Of a stretch of 64,000 nucleotides of DNA, positions 1 to 10,087 are shown one piece after another. The stretch is taken from NCBI RefSeq assembly GCF_000381345.1, contig NZ_KB906417.1, positions 1 through 64,000 of the forward strand, written 5' to 3'. The stretch is from Deinococcus apachensis DSM 19763 (GTDB lineage: Bacteria; Deinococcota; Deinococci; Deinococcales; Deinococcaceae). Within the stretch, counting starts at the first letter, position 1. Each line of letters begins with the position of its first letter. The position numbers were made by a program, and so were the translations under genes. Below the pieces are notes generated by a model. That model ran no database searches. It saw only the letters and a program-made list of their open reading frames with translations, and was not told where the DNA came from.

Positions 1-1503
1 CCGACGCTGGTGTCGCGGTATGGGTACTGGCAGGGGGCGCAAGGGGTGCTGGAGCAGTACGAGAACATGCAGTATCGCCCGCGGCAGTTTGCCGCCGGTC
101 TCACCCTGGAAACCGGCGCCACCAGCTACGGCACCCAGGTCGTGGCTAACCCCGGCCCCTACGCCCGCTGGGACGCCCTCTCGCTGCCCAACACCTATAT
201 CGTCACCGTCCAGGGCCAGCCCGAGGTCGTCCACTTCACCCTCAGCCGACCCGCCCGGGTCGGCCTGATCTGGCGCGCCGGTTCCTTCCGCCCCGGTTGG
301 CTGGGCTCCTGGTCGCAGAACGGCAGCGTCCAGGTCACCCGCTCGGGCAGCACCCTGACCTACCCGGTGTTCGTCAAGGACCTCCCCGCGGGCCAGGTCA
401 GCCTGCCCAGCGTGGGCTACCCCAGTGAGAGCGGCACCCAGAACTACAGCGTGATCGTGGGCGAGCAGGGCGGGGTGGCCCCGGTGGTGCCCGCCGTTCC
501 GGCGGGCCAGACCGTGCCGGTGCCCAACCAGAGTTGCCCGGCCTGGGTGCATGATCAGTACAAGGCCCAGGGCCCCGACGGCCAGTGGTACCCCACCTGG
601 CACCCCCAGATCGACCCGGTGTACTGGTGCTACTTCCGCCACGAACACGGCTCTGATCCCAAACTTGCGGGGGTAGACGCGGGTGGCAAGCCACTGTACA
701 CGCCGCTGTACGGCTACACCGCCGCGCAGGACGGCCATAGCGAGCCGCACGAGGGCTTCAAGAGCCAGGTGTTCCGGAACACCGACGGAACCTGGTGGAA
801 CGTGACGGTGCATATGGGCTCCAGCGGCCTGGGGCGGGTCTGCACCCGCTACCACACCTTCGACCTGGGGGTGACCGACGGCCAGACCCTGAAGGCGGAC
901 GTGCACCTGATGGGGGACTTTGGGCGGGCGAGGTATTCCCCGGCGACCAATATGGTCGCGAACGTGACCGGGTGCAAGGACGCGGCGGGCAATCTGGTGG
1001 ATCAGAACAGCATCCGCGACATGGGCTCCCGCACGCTGGGGTCACCCAACACCAACGGGTATGAGCCGTGGGTGGTGGACAACGAGTACAACGTGACGGG
1101 GTTCTTCCCGAACTTTTTCAGCGTGAAGCAGAGCTTTCCGATGACCCGCTGCGCGGTGGTGCCCAGTTGCACCTCGTTGCAGGACCTGATGGCGCTGGAC
1201 CCGGTGCACTCGGGGAGTGAGCGCTTCCTGGAATATGGCCCGACGCGGGTGGTGGCGGGGGACCACGGCCAGAATGTGGGGGTGTACTACACCGATCCGA
1301 TGGGCGCGAAGTTCGTGGGTTCCAGCGTGACGGGCGCGACGCGGCAGTTCATCGCCAGCGGCTTCCGCTCGACCCTGACGTCACCGCCGGACCCGACCGG
1401 GTATTGCACGGCGCGCGACGCCTGGGGGGTGGAGTTCAAGTGCCAACTCCGTTTCCTCACCGGCGACAAAAACCTCGAACACTCCCTCAAAGCTCCTAAC
1501 TGA
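1..1503 (+). CDS. Secreted/cell-surface protein, unknown function (5' end outside window)
   Basis: The reading frame is open from the first base, so the gene very likely begins before the window; the first possible start inside is a GTG at 10. The 497 visible residues are rich in Trp, Tyr, Gly and Pro and poor in charged helices, as in exported beta-rich proteins. The N-terminal third looks like an all-beta domain. The middle third carries Cys/His-rich stretches such as YWCYFRHEHGSDP and further paired cysteines (CTRYHTF, CKDAAG) that could form disulfides. No family is recognised. It shares Trp/Tyr-rich style with the secreted protein at 56437-57810, but homology was not shown. It ends at a TGA ahead of a hairpin at 1666. 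Confidence 0.75.
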   Translation, partial: PTLVSRYGYWQGAQGVLEQYENMQYRPRQFAAGLTLETGATSYGTQVVANPGPYARWDALSLPNTYIVTVQGQPEVVHFTLSRPARVGLIWRAGSFRPGWLGSWSQNGSVQVTRSGSTLTYPVFVKDLPAGQVSLPSVGYPSESGTQNYSVIVGEQGGVAPVVPAVPAGQTVPVPNQSCPAWVHDQYKAQGPDGQWYPTWHPQIDPVYWCYFRHEHGSDPKLAGVDAGGKPLYTPLYGYTAAQDGHSEPHEGFKSQVFRNTDGTWWNVTVHMGSSGLGRVCTRYHTFDLGVTDGQTLKADVHLMGDFGRARYSPATNMVANVTGCKDAAGNLVDQNSIRDMGSRTLGSPNTNGYEPWVVDNEYNVTGFFPNFFSVKQSFPMTRCAVVPSCTSLQDLMALDPVHSGSERFLEYGPTRVVAGDHGQNVGVYYTDPMGAKFVGSSVTGATRQFIASGFRSTLTSPPDPTGYCTARDAWGVEFKCQLRFLTGDKNLEHSLKAPN

Positions 1504-1555
1504 ATGGCGGGTCGTCCCAACCGAGTGGGACCTAGAAATATTAAACGTGCTTGAC

Positions 1556-1642
1556 ATGTTGCTGTGGAGACTGGCGCTGGGTGCGCTACTGGTCCTGTGG
1601 TGGAGCGTGCTGTTCTGGCAACGGGGCCACCTGACCCGCTGA
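1556..1642 (+). CDS. Candidate 28-residue single-pass membrane peptide
   Basis: An ATG at 1556 opens a 28-codon frame rich in Leu and Trp. It encodes one hydrophobic segment (ALGALLVLWWSVLFW) preceded by Arg5 and followed by a basic tail (QRGHLTR), typical of a small membrane protein. It lies 50 bp after the preceding gene and just before a strong hairpin, so it could be the last cistron of that transcript. No good ribosome site is visible, and an in-frame GTG at 1547 is another possible start. It is too short to prove by composition alone. Confidence 0.35.
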   Translation: MLLWRLALGALLVLWWSVLFWQRGHLTR

Positions 1643-1665
1643 TTGCCACCCTCTGATCCTCTCCT

Positions 1666-1693
1666 CTCGCCAGCGAGTCCTCTCGCTGGCGAG
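1666..1693 (+). terminator. Perfect 12-bp stem-loop, probable terminator
   Basis: CTCGCCAGCGAG is followed by loop TCCT and its exact complement, then a modest T-rich tail (TTCTCATT). It closes the transcript of the secreted protein gene and the small peptide. Confidence 0.7.
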
Positions 1694-1848
1694 TTCTCAT
1701 TCAGTCATCCCCTTCCGTTCTCCTGTCGTTACCCGCTTTGGGATCGAGAGCGGCAATCAGCGTGGTTCCGTGGCAAACATACTCGTGCCCCTTCCGTTCC
1801 TCCTGTCCGGGGAGAATAGGGCAGGTCGTGACGTTGCCCCCGTTTTGA
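1694..1848. other. Spacer before ISL3 relic; short direct repeat
   Basis: No gene is seen. A short CCTTCCGTTC-type sequence occurs twice (about 1710 and 1792). Bases just outside the left ISL3 repeat (TTGCCCCCGTTTT) resemble the complement of bases outside the right repeat, so the original element ends may lie slightly further out than marked. Confidence 0.4.
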
Positions 1849-1877
1849 GACTCTGCGCCAGGTTTGACGAGGGGGGG
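1849..1877 (+). repeat. ISL3 left terminal inverted repeat
   Basis: GACTCTGCGCCAGGTTTGAC continues into a G-run and matches the complement of the right end at 2827-2854 with only a few differences. Confidence 0.75.
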
Positions 1878-1935
1878 CAAGCTAAGGGATGGACTGCGAC
1901 CTGCTCCCCCTCCTACGTACCGTTCTCCCCCAGGT

Positions 1936-2857
1936 GTCGTGGTTCGCCAGATCCTCGCCGAGCCGAATCAGCTGATCACCCTCGAACTTGACGCTGTCGC
2001 ACCACAGGCCTGTTGCCCTTTGTGGCAGCAGGCGTCCAGCCGGGTTCACAGCCGTTACGCGCATACCCTCCATGACCTCCCCTGGTCAGGTGTTCCGGTC
2101 AGGCTTCTCGTTCACGTCCGCCGCTTCCGTTGCTGGCCACCCGGCTGCCCCCGAGTCATCTTCGCCGAGCGGTTCTGCACTCTGACCCCTCCTGATCAGC
2201 AACACACGTCGCGCAGCACAGCCGTGCTGCGCACGCTGGTGACCGCCCTGGGTAGTCGGGGCGGTGCCCGTCTGGCACCCGACCTGCAGGTCCACCCCAG
2301 CGCCTCCAGCCTGCAGCGCCTCCTGGGCCGCGTCACGGTCCCCTCGTCGGGGACTCGATCATCGGTGTGGATGACTTTGTCCTCAACCGCGAGCAGACCT
2401 AAGGCACTGTGATCGTCGACCTCGAAACCCATCGTCTCATCGAGCTGCTGGGGGATCGGACAGCCAGCACGCTGGCCGCCTGGTTGCAGAGTCATCCTGA
2501 AGTGCAGCTCATGGCCCGCGACCGGTCACCCGAGTACGCCCGCGGCATCCAGGGCGAAGGGAAGACTTAGTTCTCAGTGCTGCAGCGGCAAAGTGAACAT
2601 GGTACATACGTCCTGAATAACGGGCCATCACTTGTGCCGTGGCAAATAGCAATCCCAGGCAAGGTGAAACGCAATCCCAGATCAGATGGAAATTCCCAGC
2701 CGTGCAGTTGCCCTGGTCGAACGGGCCGGTGGAGGGGATGGTGAACAAGATCAAGCAGGTGAAGCGGTAGGTGTTTGGACGCGCTTCGTTCGGGACGCTA
2801 CGACACCAGGTTCTGCTGGCCTTCGACCCCCGTCATCAAACCTGGCGCAGAGCCTAA
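1936..2857 (+). pseudogene. ISL3-family transposase, frameshifted, with stops and an internal deletion
   Basis: Bases from about 1936 encode the ISL3 N-terminal region, with SSRVHSRYAHTLHDLPWSGV and the nearby HVRRFRCWPPGCPRVIF zinc-binding segment. Near 2340 the frame shifts; VDDFVLNREQT then meets a TAA at about 2399 and continues as VDLETHRLIELLGDRTASTL to a TAG at 2568. The C-terminal motif SNGPVEG and the following KIKQVKR appear at about 2717-2767, are stopped by TAG at 2768, and run on to a TAA at 2855. The DDE core between these blocks is lost. In intact relatives the enzyme catalyses cut-and-paste transposition. Confidence 0.75.
2827..2854 (-). repeat. ISL3 right terminal inverted repeat
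   Basis: The complement reads GGCTCTGCGCCAGGTTTGAT and then GACGGGGG, matching the left end. The last codons of the decayed transposase frame run through it. Confidence 0.75.
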
Positions 2858-3008
2858 AAAGAGGGGCAATGGCAACCGCCGCGGTGATAAGGTCATCCGC
2901 AGCCACGCTTGGGGCGAACTGGCTGGCCGCCCGCTGCCTGATTCGTGGCAACCGCAGGACGCCCACCTGTACCGGTGTAACTTCGCGTTTTCTGACTCGC
3001 CGGGGGCC

Positions 3009-4160
3009 TCATACGCCTGCGGGGACCACAACGTCGCGTAGCAAGCTGAGGTACTCGTTGGCCAGGGTTCGCCACTCGTAACGCCGCGCCACAGTGGGAT
3101 CAAGTGTTTCATCCTGGGTGTTCACAAACTCCCGGACCCCGGCAGCGATGCCTTCTGGCGTGGGCTCGGTCCAGATCAGGCCGGGAATGCCCATGCGGCG
3201 CGTTTCCTCGAGTTGAGTAGAGATCGTGCGTTTACCAGCCGCTGTGTATTCCAGGAGCTTGATGGGGCAAGCCCCACCCGTGAAGTCCGTGACGTCGAAG
3301 GGCAGCAGGCCGACGTCAATCCCGGCGAAAAAATCGCGGACATTCCTGACCCATCCCAGAAAGGTGACCCGGTCCTCGAATCCCCCGGCCACCGCAAGGG
3401 CCCTCGCCCGCGCCAGTTCGGGCCCGTCTCCCGCCACCAGCAGGCGGGTGCCTGGCGGCCACAGCGCGAGGCTACGCACGCTACGAGTCAGGCCCGAGAA
3501 CTCCCCGAAAAAGCCGATGTAGCCCACCAGCGTGTCGGACTCTTCTGCCCCGACACTGCGGCGAAATGCGGCGCGGTCCCCACCAGCCACACGTTCAGTG
3601 TGAACACCGTTGGGGAGGTAGGTGGCATCATGGCCCCAGCGCGCGAGCTTCTCCACCAACACCTGTGAGGCACACACCCGGAGGCGGGCGTCCCTCGCCA
3701 ACTGCTGCTCCAGACGATCGATTTCCTTTGCCAACCGCGGGTGCCCACGGTGATCCTGCCAGTAGGAGGGATTGTCATCGAAAAAGTCGGCGACGACGGG
3801 AACTTTGAGGGCCGGAAGCTGCATGGGACGCGCCGCGACCACTACGTCAATGTCTGCCCGCGTCACCAATTCTGTAACGTGGGACGCCAGGGTGTTTAAG
3901 TTGTGCGCGCGGAGTATGGGGGAAAAGAGGGCGAGGGGAACATTTGGGATGTGAGATAACGTAAGCCGCCCCTGTGTTTCGGTGAGTGTTTTGCCAGTGC
4001 GCTGCAGCAACCGCGGATCAAGCAGCTGGCGGGGGTGCTCCAGCTGGGTCCAGGTCACGACATTCACCTCTATATCCGGATGATGCAGGAGGGCTTCGAC
4101 GAAGTAACGAGCACGCTGACTGGTTGTCCAGGGAGCGTGGGGAAGCCAAAGGATCCGCAC
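3009..4160 (-). CDS. GT-B glycosyltransferase (GT4-like)
   Basis: The 383-residue product has the two-domain layout of GT4 retaining glycosyltransferases, cytoplasmic enzymes that move a sugar from a nucleotide donor to a lipid-linked acceptor. The N-terminus opens with MRILWLPHAPWTTSQRAR. The donor half has LVGYIGFFGEFSG, then LLVAGDGPELARA, and the end motif KLLEYTAAGKRTIST in place of the more usual ExGFG pattern. DFFDDNPSYW resembles group-1 relatives that act on surface glycans. It points the same way as the exopolysaccharide genes above 6248 but is separated from them by an IS4 element. The substrate cannot be told. Confidence 0.85.
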   Translation of the reverse strand: MRILWLPHAPWTTSQRARYFVEALLHHPDIEVNVVTWTQLEHPRQLLDPRLLQRTGKTLTETQGRLTLSHIPNVPLALFSPILRAHNLNTLASHVTELVTRADIDVVVAARPMQLPALKVPVVADFFDDNPSYWQDHRGHPRLAKEIDRLEQQLARDARLRVCASQVLVEKLARWGHDATYLPNGVHTERVAGGDRAAFRRSVGAEESDTLVGYIGFFGEFSGLTRSVRSLALWPPGTRLLVAGDGPELARARALAVAGGFEDRVTFLGWVRNVRDFFAGIDVGLLPFDVTDFTGGACPIKLLEYTAAGKRTISTQLEETRRMGIPGLIWTEPTPEGIAAGVREFVNTQDETLDPTVARRYEWRTLANEYLSLLRDVVVPAGV

Positions 4161-4972
4161 GAAGATTACCTGCCCTGGCCTGACTCAATCATTTGCAACC
4201 TCCCAAAACGAAGCTGATCACATTGGAAGAGCAGGGCCAAATCGTATACAGGAAAGCTGGAGTGGTCAGGAGTGGCTCGCTCTGGACAGGATGGGCTACG
4301 GCTTGGATCCCCCGATGGGATTACTGTCGGGCTCTGGGGGACTGTTAGGACTAGGTTCCGGTGAAGAGTGCAGCGCCTGGGCCAGATGTTTCCAGTTGCC
4401 CAGATGTTCGAGACGCGACCAGGTATAGGTACCTGACACAGCCCCACGTCCAGCATACGACTCTCCTTTTCATGGGAGCGGACTGTGCTTAAGATCGACT
4501 ATCGCTGGACGTCGAAGTCTAAGTCAGGTGCTTCCAGCTTTTCGAGCCGGGATCGCTGATACGCTGCACGCTGATTTCGTGCGTTTTGCTGCCGTCCCTG
4601 CGCGCTATCCTCCTTTCGACCGTACAATGCATGTCTAACTGCCGGTCAAAAGACCCACACCTGTGCTATTAGATTTTTCATATTTTAAACGAGGTCGGTA
4701 TCAGATGCAACCTTGATAACCACAAGTAGAGGCTGCCAAGGACGCCATGCAAAAAGGGGTTTGACTCAGGAGTTGCACCTGAATAAGCAGCGAAAAAGCG
4801 CTCCTGGCCGAGAACATCTGGGAGTGTCAACGTCTCAGATTCTGGGAGAGCGTGATCGCATTCTGACAGATCAGCTCCTCGCTATCCCCACCACTGTTTA
4901 TTGTCAATGGCGCCCGTAGGGATCTCCCTCGCTTTTGGTGACGCGGGCCGCCGGGCATCAAGGTCGGTGAAG
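4161..4972. other. 812-bp stretch without a convincing gene
   Basis: Only short frames occur, none with recognisable protein features. Local AT-rich patches near 4670-4700 could carry promoters. Positions 4765-4787 hold one more copy of the IS4 end sequence (listed separately), so at least 4765-4972 is probably relic mobile DNA. Confidence 0.5.
4765..4787 (+). repeat. Extra left-type copy of the IS4 end sequence
   Basis: CTCAGGAGTTGCACCTGAAT and the three following bases differ at three of 23 positions from the complement of the inner right copy at 6098-6120. It lies 185 bp outside the left end of the intact transposase element and marks an older or nested copy. Confidence 0.6.
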
Positions 4973-4973
4973 C

Positions 4974-6005
<1,032 letters not shown>

Positions 6006-6050
6006 AGACAGGAATCTGTCAGGATACGAGCGCGCTCCCCGAGAAGCTTA

Positions 6051-6081
<31 letters not shown>

Positions 6082-6097
6082 GAGCGCTGCTTCACTA

Positions 6098-6120
6098 CCT
6101 ATTCAGGTGCAAGTTCTGAG
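6098..6120 (-). repeat. Inner right end copy of IS4 repeat
   Basis: The complement reads CTCAGAACTTGCACCTGAAT and then AGG. It abuts the outer copy with no spacer, giving a head-to-tail pair of ends. Confidence 0.65.
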
Positions 6121-6143
6121 CCTATCCAGGTGCAAGACCTGAG
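6121..6143 (-). repeat. Outer right end copy of IS4 repeat
   Basis: The complement reads CTCAGGTCTTGCACCTGGAT and then AGG, one mismatch from the left end at 4973-4995. Confidence 0.75.
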
Positions 6144-6247
6144 GCAATCCAACTTCTCACCTCTCAAAAGCCGAAATACATTCCGTCTCCCGCTTAAAAT
6201 CAGGCGCTAAAATTCAAGTCGTCTTCACTCAATCTGATTCGGTTATT

Positions 6248-7450
6248 TTATATATGATTGGGAGTCCTATGCGCTCTACTGAGGGTAGCACGATTCGTTA
6301 TAATTTCTCTGGTTAATTCCTCGTAGCGGTCTACGACTACATCCCAGTTGAACTTAATTAAAGCTTTCTCGTAGGCTGCTTCGCCCAGTCGTGCGCGAGT
6401 TGAGGGATCCAATAGCTCATAAATTGCCTTCACAATACATTCAGGCTTCCCTGGATCAATCAATAAACCTTCTATATTGTTCTCGATCATATCTTCAACA
6501 CCCCCAACACGAGTGGCAATCACCGGCTTTCCGTAGCTCATTCCCTCAAGTACTGACAGAGGAAAGGTTTCTGCTTCACTGGGTACAATTACAATGTCGG
6601 ATTCTTGGTAGAGTTGGTCTTTGATTTCATCACTCACTCTCCCATGACATATAACCTTTTCTTGAAGATTGTGAAAAGTAATAGCTTCCTTAAATTTCTC
6701 TTCGTGCGCTCTCCACAAGCTGCCGCCAGAACCTATCACATGATATTCAACATTCAAGTCGCTCTGTGAGAGTGCTTCGAGAACATCCATGTGCCCCTTA
6801 TTCGGCTTGAGGCTGGCTACATGAATTAACTTTAACGGCCGATCTTTGGATCGCGTACTTGGAGTATTGAGTCTTTGTAAATCGACCCCATTTAACAGAA
6901 TTTTATACGTTCCATGGAATATATGGCTGTTCTTCAGTATTTTTACGTCAAAACTGGACAGTGCTCCTAGTGCAGTGATTTTAGAAAATAACATTGATAG
7001 GGCATGCCGGGCTAACAACCGATAGATTCTTCCCTTGAAACCACGATAGCCTCCATCTACTGTTTCAAATATACCGTGGGTTATTATAATTGAAGGTATA
7101 TCCCTTGTCTTGATGTGAGACGAGGCCTTTGCAAGGAAATATGGAAAAGTGACCGAGTGTATATGAACGACATCTGCCTCCAATCGTTTCATCGCCTGCA
7201 TAAGGCTGGGAGAATGGATGTCGGTAAAGCCGAAAAGCTTGATGAATTCGAATGGGTGACGAAATACTTTAATAGAGCCTTCAAGTACTTCGATTGGAAG
7301 TGATTGCTCATATCTAAGGGTGTGAACCTCGACTAAGTGCCCGCGAGCCGCCAACATACGTGCTACTCGTTCTGTTACTACTTCCGCCCCGCCTATAAAC
7401 GGCGGGTAGAAGGGAGTCAAGATTCCAATTCGGTATTTCTGTTCCACCAT
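6248..7450 (-). CDS. GT4 glycosyltransferase, AT-rich
   Basis: A 400-residue GT-B enzyme that probably adds a sugar to a lipid-linked polysaccharide intermediate at the inner membrane face. The N-terminal acceptor domain has PPFIGGAEVVTERVARML. The donor domain has IHVASLKPNKGH, then the catalytic-site motif VPSEAETFPLSVLEGMSYG with the two conserved Glu residues, and KPVIATRVGGVEDMIENN. Its start overlaps the end of the epimerase gene by 34 bp, so the two are translationally coupled. Base composition is visibly more AT-rich than the surrounding operon, with A/T-ending codons, which points to recent transfer. Confidence 0.9.
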   Translation of the reverse strand: MVEQKYRIGILTPFYPPFIGGAEVVTERVARMLAARGHLVEVHTLRYEQSLPIEVLEGSIKVFRHPFEFIKLFGFTDIHSPSLMQAMKRLEADVVHIHSVTFPYFLAKASSHIKTRDIPSIIITHGIFETVDGGYRGFKGRIYRLLARHALSMLFSKITALGALSSFDVKILKNSHIFHGTYKILLNGVDLQRLNTPSTRSKDRPLKLIHVASLKPNKGHMDVLEALSQSDLNVEYHVIGSGGSLWRAHEEKFKEAITFHNLQEKVICHGRVSDEIKDQLYQESDIVIVPSEAETFPLSVLEGMSYGKPVIATRVGGVEDMIENNIEGLLIDPGKPECIVKAIYELLDPSTRARLGEAAYEKALIKFNWDVVVDRYEELTREIITNRATLSRAHRTPNHI

Positions 7451-8361
7451 TCTAACACCTTCCTTAGGCCGTCAATCAGCGAATGGCTTTGTCTGAATCC
7501 TAGCGATTTCAACCTCGTAATGTCTGGTTTTAAAACTGCAATATCTCCGGGCCACGAATGTCCTGTTATGGTAATTTTCTTATGTGTCTGTCCAGTTATA
7601 TCTAGAACCTGTTTAGCGAGATCAAGCACTGTAAAAGATTCCTCTGAACCGATGTTGTAAGGCTTTGAATCACCCTTCTCTGCCACCAGCACAGTTGCCT
7701 CAGCTGCATCAGTAACATACAATTGTGTTCTTACTTGTTCTCCGCTGCCAAGAACTTGAAATGTATCGCCCGATTCGTATGCCTTACGCAAATAGTCAAA
7801 CACGATGTACCGTGGTTGACGAGGTCCAAAGCAGTTAAAATACCGTATTATACGAGTGTCCAGACCATACTCGCGTCTGTATAGATCTGTATAATGTTCA
7901 CCGGACAGTTTCGAGGTGCCGTAATAGCTAATAGGCTCAGTAGGATGCACCTCGTCAGTAGGAATATATTGAGGTGTCCCGTACACAGCCGCACTGGATA
8001 TGTATATGAATTGTGAACGTCTTTGGCGTGCGATTTCAAGCATGTTTAACGTTCCAACAACGTTAGTGGTTAGATCATACATCGGGTCTTGTGAAGACCT
8101 CGGAACACTAGCATTTGCGGCCAGGTGAAAAACTCTGTGTATATTAAAATCTTTGATAATGTTTATTAAAGATTCGTCCCTGGTGTCGGCTCGTATAAGT
8201 TCTATCATTGACTTTGAACAATTTAGATTCTCCTCACGACCAGCATCGAAATTATCTACAACAATAACACTGCGGCCCTGATTGGTTAAATAATCAACCA
8301 GGTGAGAGCCAACAAAGCCTGAACCGCCGGTAACGAGGTCGTAAATTGTTTCCTTGGGCAT
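7417..8361 (-). CDS. NAD-dependent nucleotide-sugar epimerase/dehydratase (extended SDR)
   Basis: The 314-residue product belongs to the extended short-chain dehydrogenase group that includes UDP-glucose 4-epimerases and related enzymes. The Rossmann motif is TGGSGFVGSHL (residues 11-21), with an acidic VVDNF after beta-2 that favours NAD. The catalytic pair is Tyr147/Lys151 in SYYGTSK, and Ser122-Ser123 supply the catalytic serine. YFNCFGPRQ and the C-terminal substrate lobe are present. It probably makes an epimerised UDP-sugar for the adjoining glycosyltransferase. GGAGA ahead of the ATG serves as ribosome site. The gene is as AT-rich as its partner and unlike the operon upstream. Confidence 0.88.
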   Translation of the reverse strand: MPKETIYDLVTGGSGFVGSHLVDYLTNQGRSVIVVDNFDAGREENLNCSKSMIELIRADTRDESLINIIKDFNIHRVFHLAANASVPRSSQDPMYDLTTNVVGTLNMLEIARQRRSQFIYISSAAVYGTPQYIPTDEVHPTEPISYYGTSKLSGEHYTDLYRREYGLDTRIIRYFNCFGPRQPRYIVFDYLRKAYESGDTFQVLGSGEQVRTQLYVTDAAEATVLVAEKGDSKPYNIGSEESFTVLDLAKQVLDITGQTHKKITITGHSWPGDIAVLKPDITRLKSLGFRQSHSLIDGLRKVLEWWNRNTELES

Positions 8362-8506
8362 TACCTATTCTCCAAATTGTGCTATTTGCTGGTGCTATAT
8401 TTTCGATGCTTCAACTAAGTGATTTTTGACCAAATCTTTATCTCCCTTCGGCTGGTTTTTGGACGTGGGTGGCTTTGTTGGAATGATATCGACTGAGCCT
8501 GTAGTC

Positions 8507-10087
8507 CTAGCGTTCGAAGGGGCGCTGGGGCAGGCGGCGCACCAGTTGAACTGTCCCGTTATCGTAGACCCGGTTACCCAGCAGGAGCAGCGGCAGGCTC
8601 GCCCGGTCCGCGAAGGCCTGTGCCCGTACCGCTGGGGAATCCAGCCCCATCTCGACCCTGGCGCCTGGCGTACCCGCCACGAACTCGTTGCGGTTGGGGC
8701 GGAAAGTGGAGTACAGGCTGGCGTAGGCGAAGTCCAGGCGGCCCCGGGTGCCAGTCCACAGAGCGGCGTACTGCTCCTGCTCCGCCCAGAAGTGCATGGC
8801 GCGGACCTCCTGGGGCAGGTAGAAGGTCCACAGGTTGCTGATGGCCGGGTCCACGGTGGCCTTGAGCAAGCTCAGCAGTGCGAAGGCCACCAGAGCTGCC
8901 TGCAGGGCAGGCCTCATCCCGCGCCGGGCGAGAGCGGCCCGCGCCACCCTTAGGCGCAGGACCAGTGCCAAGCTCAGGCTGAAGAGCGGCGCGGCGAGCA
9001 GCACGAAATAGGTGTACAGCCGGACCTGCAGGTTGTTGCCCTCGGCCAGCCCCAGGAAATCCACCGGGATGCTGCATGCCAGCAGCATGCCGAAGGCGCC
9101 GTAGAGCCCCAGCAGGAACAGCCGCGGGGCCGGGGTACGGTCCAGCCGCCGCAGGGCCCGGCCCGACAGCAGCAGCCAGAAGCCGAACGAGACGAGAAAC
9201 AGCAGCCAGCGGAAGGCCGAGACGACGCGGTAGACGAGCTGGCTGGCCCATTCCTGCCGCACGGCGGTGTACGGGTTGGACTGGGTGTCGAAGGAGAGGA
9301 ACAGCGAGGCCAGGCGCTCCAGCATGGTCCGGTACGTCAGCAGTTGGCTGCTGGCGAGCGGGTACAGGTACCACATCACCAGCAGCACCAGGCACCAGGA
9401 GAGCCCCGCCATCAGCAGCAATCGGCGGGCGGTGAGGGCGTGCCGCGCCGCCCCGGCGGGTCGCCAGCGCAGAGCCAGCCCCATGGCCAGTGCCAGCAGG
9501 GTCACGGCCGCCGCGAACGTGGACCCGAAGAAGGTGTTGCTCGTGGCGAGGGTGAAGACAGCCAAGTGGTACGTGAGCGTCCAGGCCACGAACACGCCCC
9601 AGCGCCGGGATCCGGAAAGTTCCCGCGCGCTGCTCACCAGGGCCAGCAGCGCGAGCAGGATCATGCTGATGTCGATCTTCTCGTGGTTGCCCCGGGCGAC
9701 CGTGAAGACGAACTCGGGCACCAGGAAGGCGGTGCCGACCGCCAGCAGCCCCAGGCGGTCCCCACCCAGCAGGCGCCGAAAGGCCGCGTACCCGAACAGC
9801 GCCACCAGCAGCGTGCTCAGGGCCGGGAGGTAGAGCTGCACCAGCCCCGGCACCGGCAGCCCAGTGAAGTCGCTCAGTGCCGAGGCCCAGACCACGTACG
9901 CGTAGCCGTGCAGGTAGGCCCCGGGGTACGACAGCCGCCCCGCCTCCTGGAACCCCTGGATGGCGGTGATGAACACGCTGGAGTCGATCTCGGCCCAGTA
10001 GCCCTGGTAGCGCAGCATGAAGTAGCTGCCGAAGGACAGCCCGATCAGTACCACCCACCACAGGGTCCGCCGCTTGCTCCCCCTCAT
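8507..10087 (-). CDS. Polytopic membrane protein, GT-C glycosyltransferase or polymerase-like
   Basis: Starting at the ATG at 10085-10087, which overlaps the previous stop as ATGA, the product has 526 residues and about ten to twelve hydrophobic segments. After the first membrane span comes a periplasmic loop with YWAEIDSSVFITAIQGFQEA, placed like the acidic catalytic loop of GT-C enzymes that use lipid-linked sugars. A soluble C-terminal tail of about 110 residues follows the last span. In this operon it could polymerise or transfer repeat units on the outer membrane face (Wzy-like or GT-C role). That is inference; no family signature beyond topology is certain. The frame is open further upstream, but that part lies inside the previous gene. 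Confidence 0.75.
   Translation of the reverse strand: MRGSKRRTLWWVVLIGLSFGSYFMLRYQGYWAEIDSSVFITAIQGFQEAGRLSYPGAYLHGYAYVVWASALSDFTGLPVPGLVQLYLPALSTLLVALFGYAAFRRLLGGDRLGLLAVGTAFLVPEFVFTVARGNHEKIDISMILLALLALVSSARELSGSRRWGVFVAWTLTYHLAVFTLATSNTFFGSTFAAAVTLLALAMGLALRWRPAGAARHALTARRLLLMAGLSWCLVLLVMWYLYPLASSQLLTYRTMLERLASLFLSFDTQSNPYTAVRQEWASQLVYRVVSAFRWLLFLVSFGFWLLLSGRALRRLDRTPAPRLFLLGLYGAFGMLLACSIPVDFLGLAEGNNLQVRLYTYFVLLAAPLFSLSLALVLRLRVARAALARRGMRPALQAALVAFALLSLLKATVDPAISNLWTFYLPQEVRAMHFWAEQEQYAALWTGTRGRLDFAYASLYSTFRPNRNEFVAGTPGARVEMGLDSPAVRAQAFADRASLPLLLLGNRVYDNGTVQLVRRLPQRPFER

Larger units (their letters stand above)
1849..2854 (+). mobile_element. Decayed ISL3-family insertion sequence with both inverted repeats
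   Basis: Both ends carry a 28-29 bp inverted repeat beginning GRCTCTGCGCCAGG, which fits the GGCTCT-type ends usual for ISL3 elements. Between them lie the N-terminal and C-terminal parts of an ISL3 transposase, separated by unrelated sequence. The element is about 1.0 kb, shorter than the usual 1.3-1.5 kb, because the middle of the transposase gene is missing. No 8-bp target duplication is visible. It cannot move by itself, though the ends might be mobilised by a related transposase elsewhere. Confidence 0.75.

Noticed and set aside
4166..4456. 96-codon minus-strand frame
   Set aside because: No ribosome site, signal, domain or coupling to a neighbour; composition looks random.
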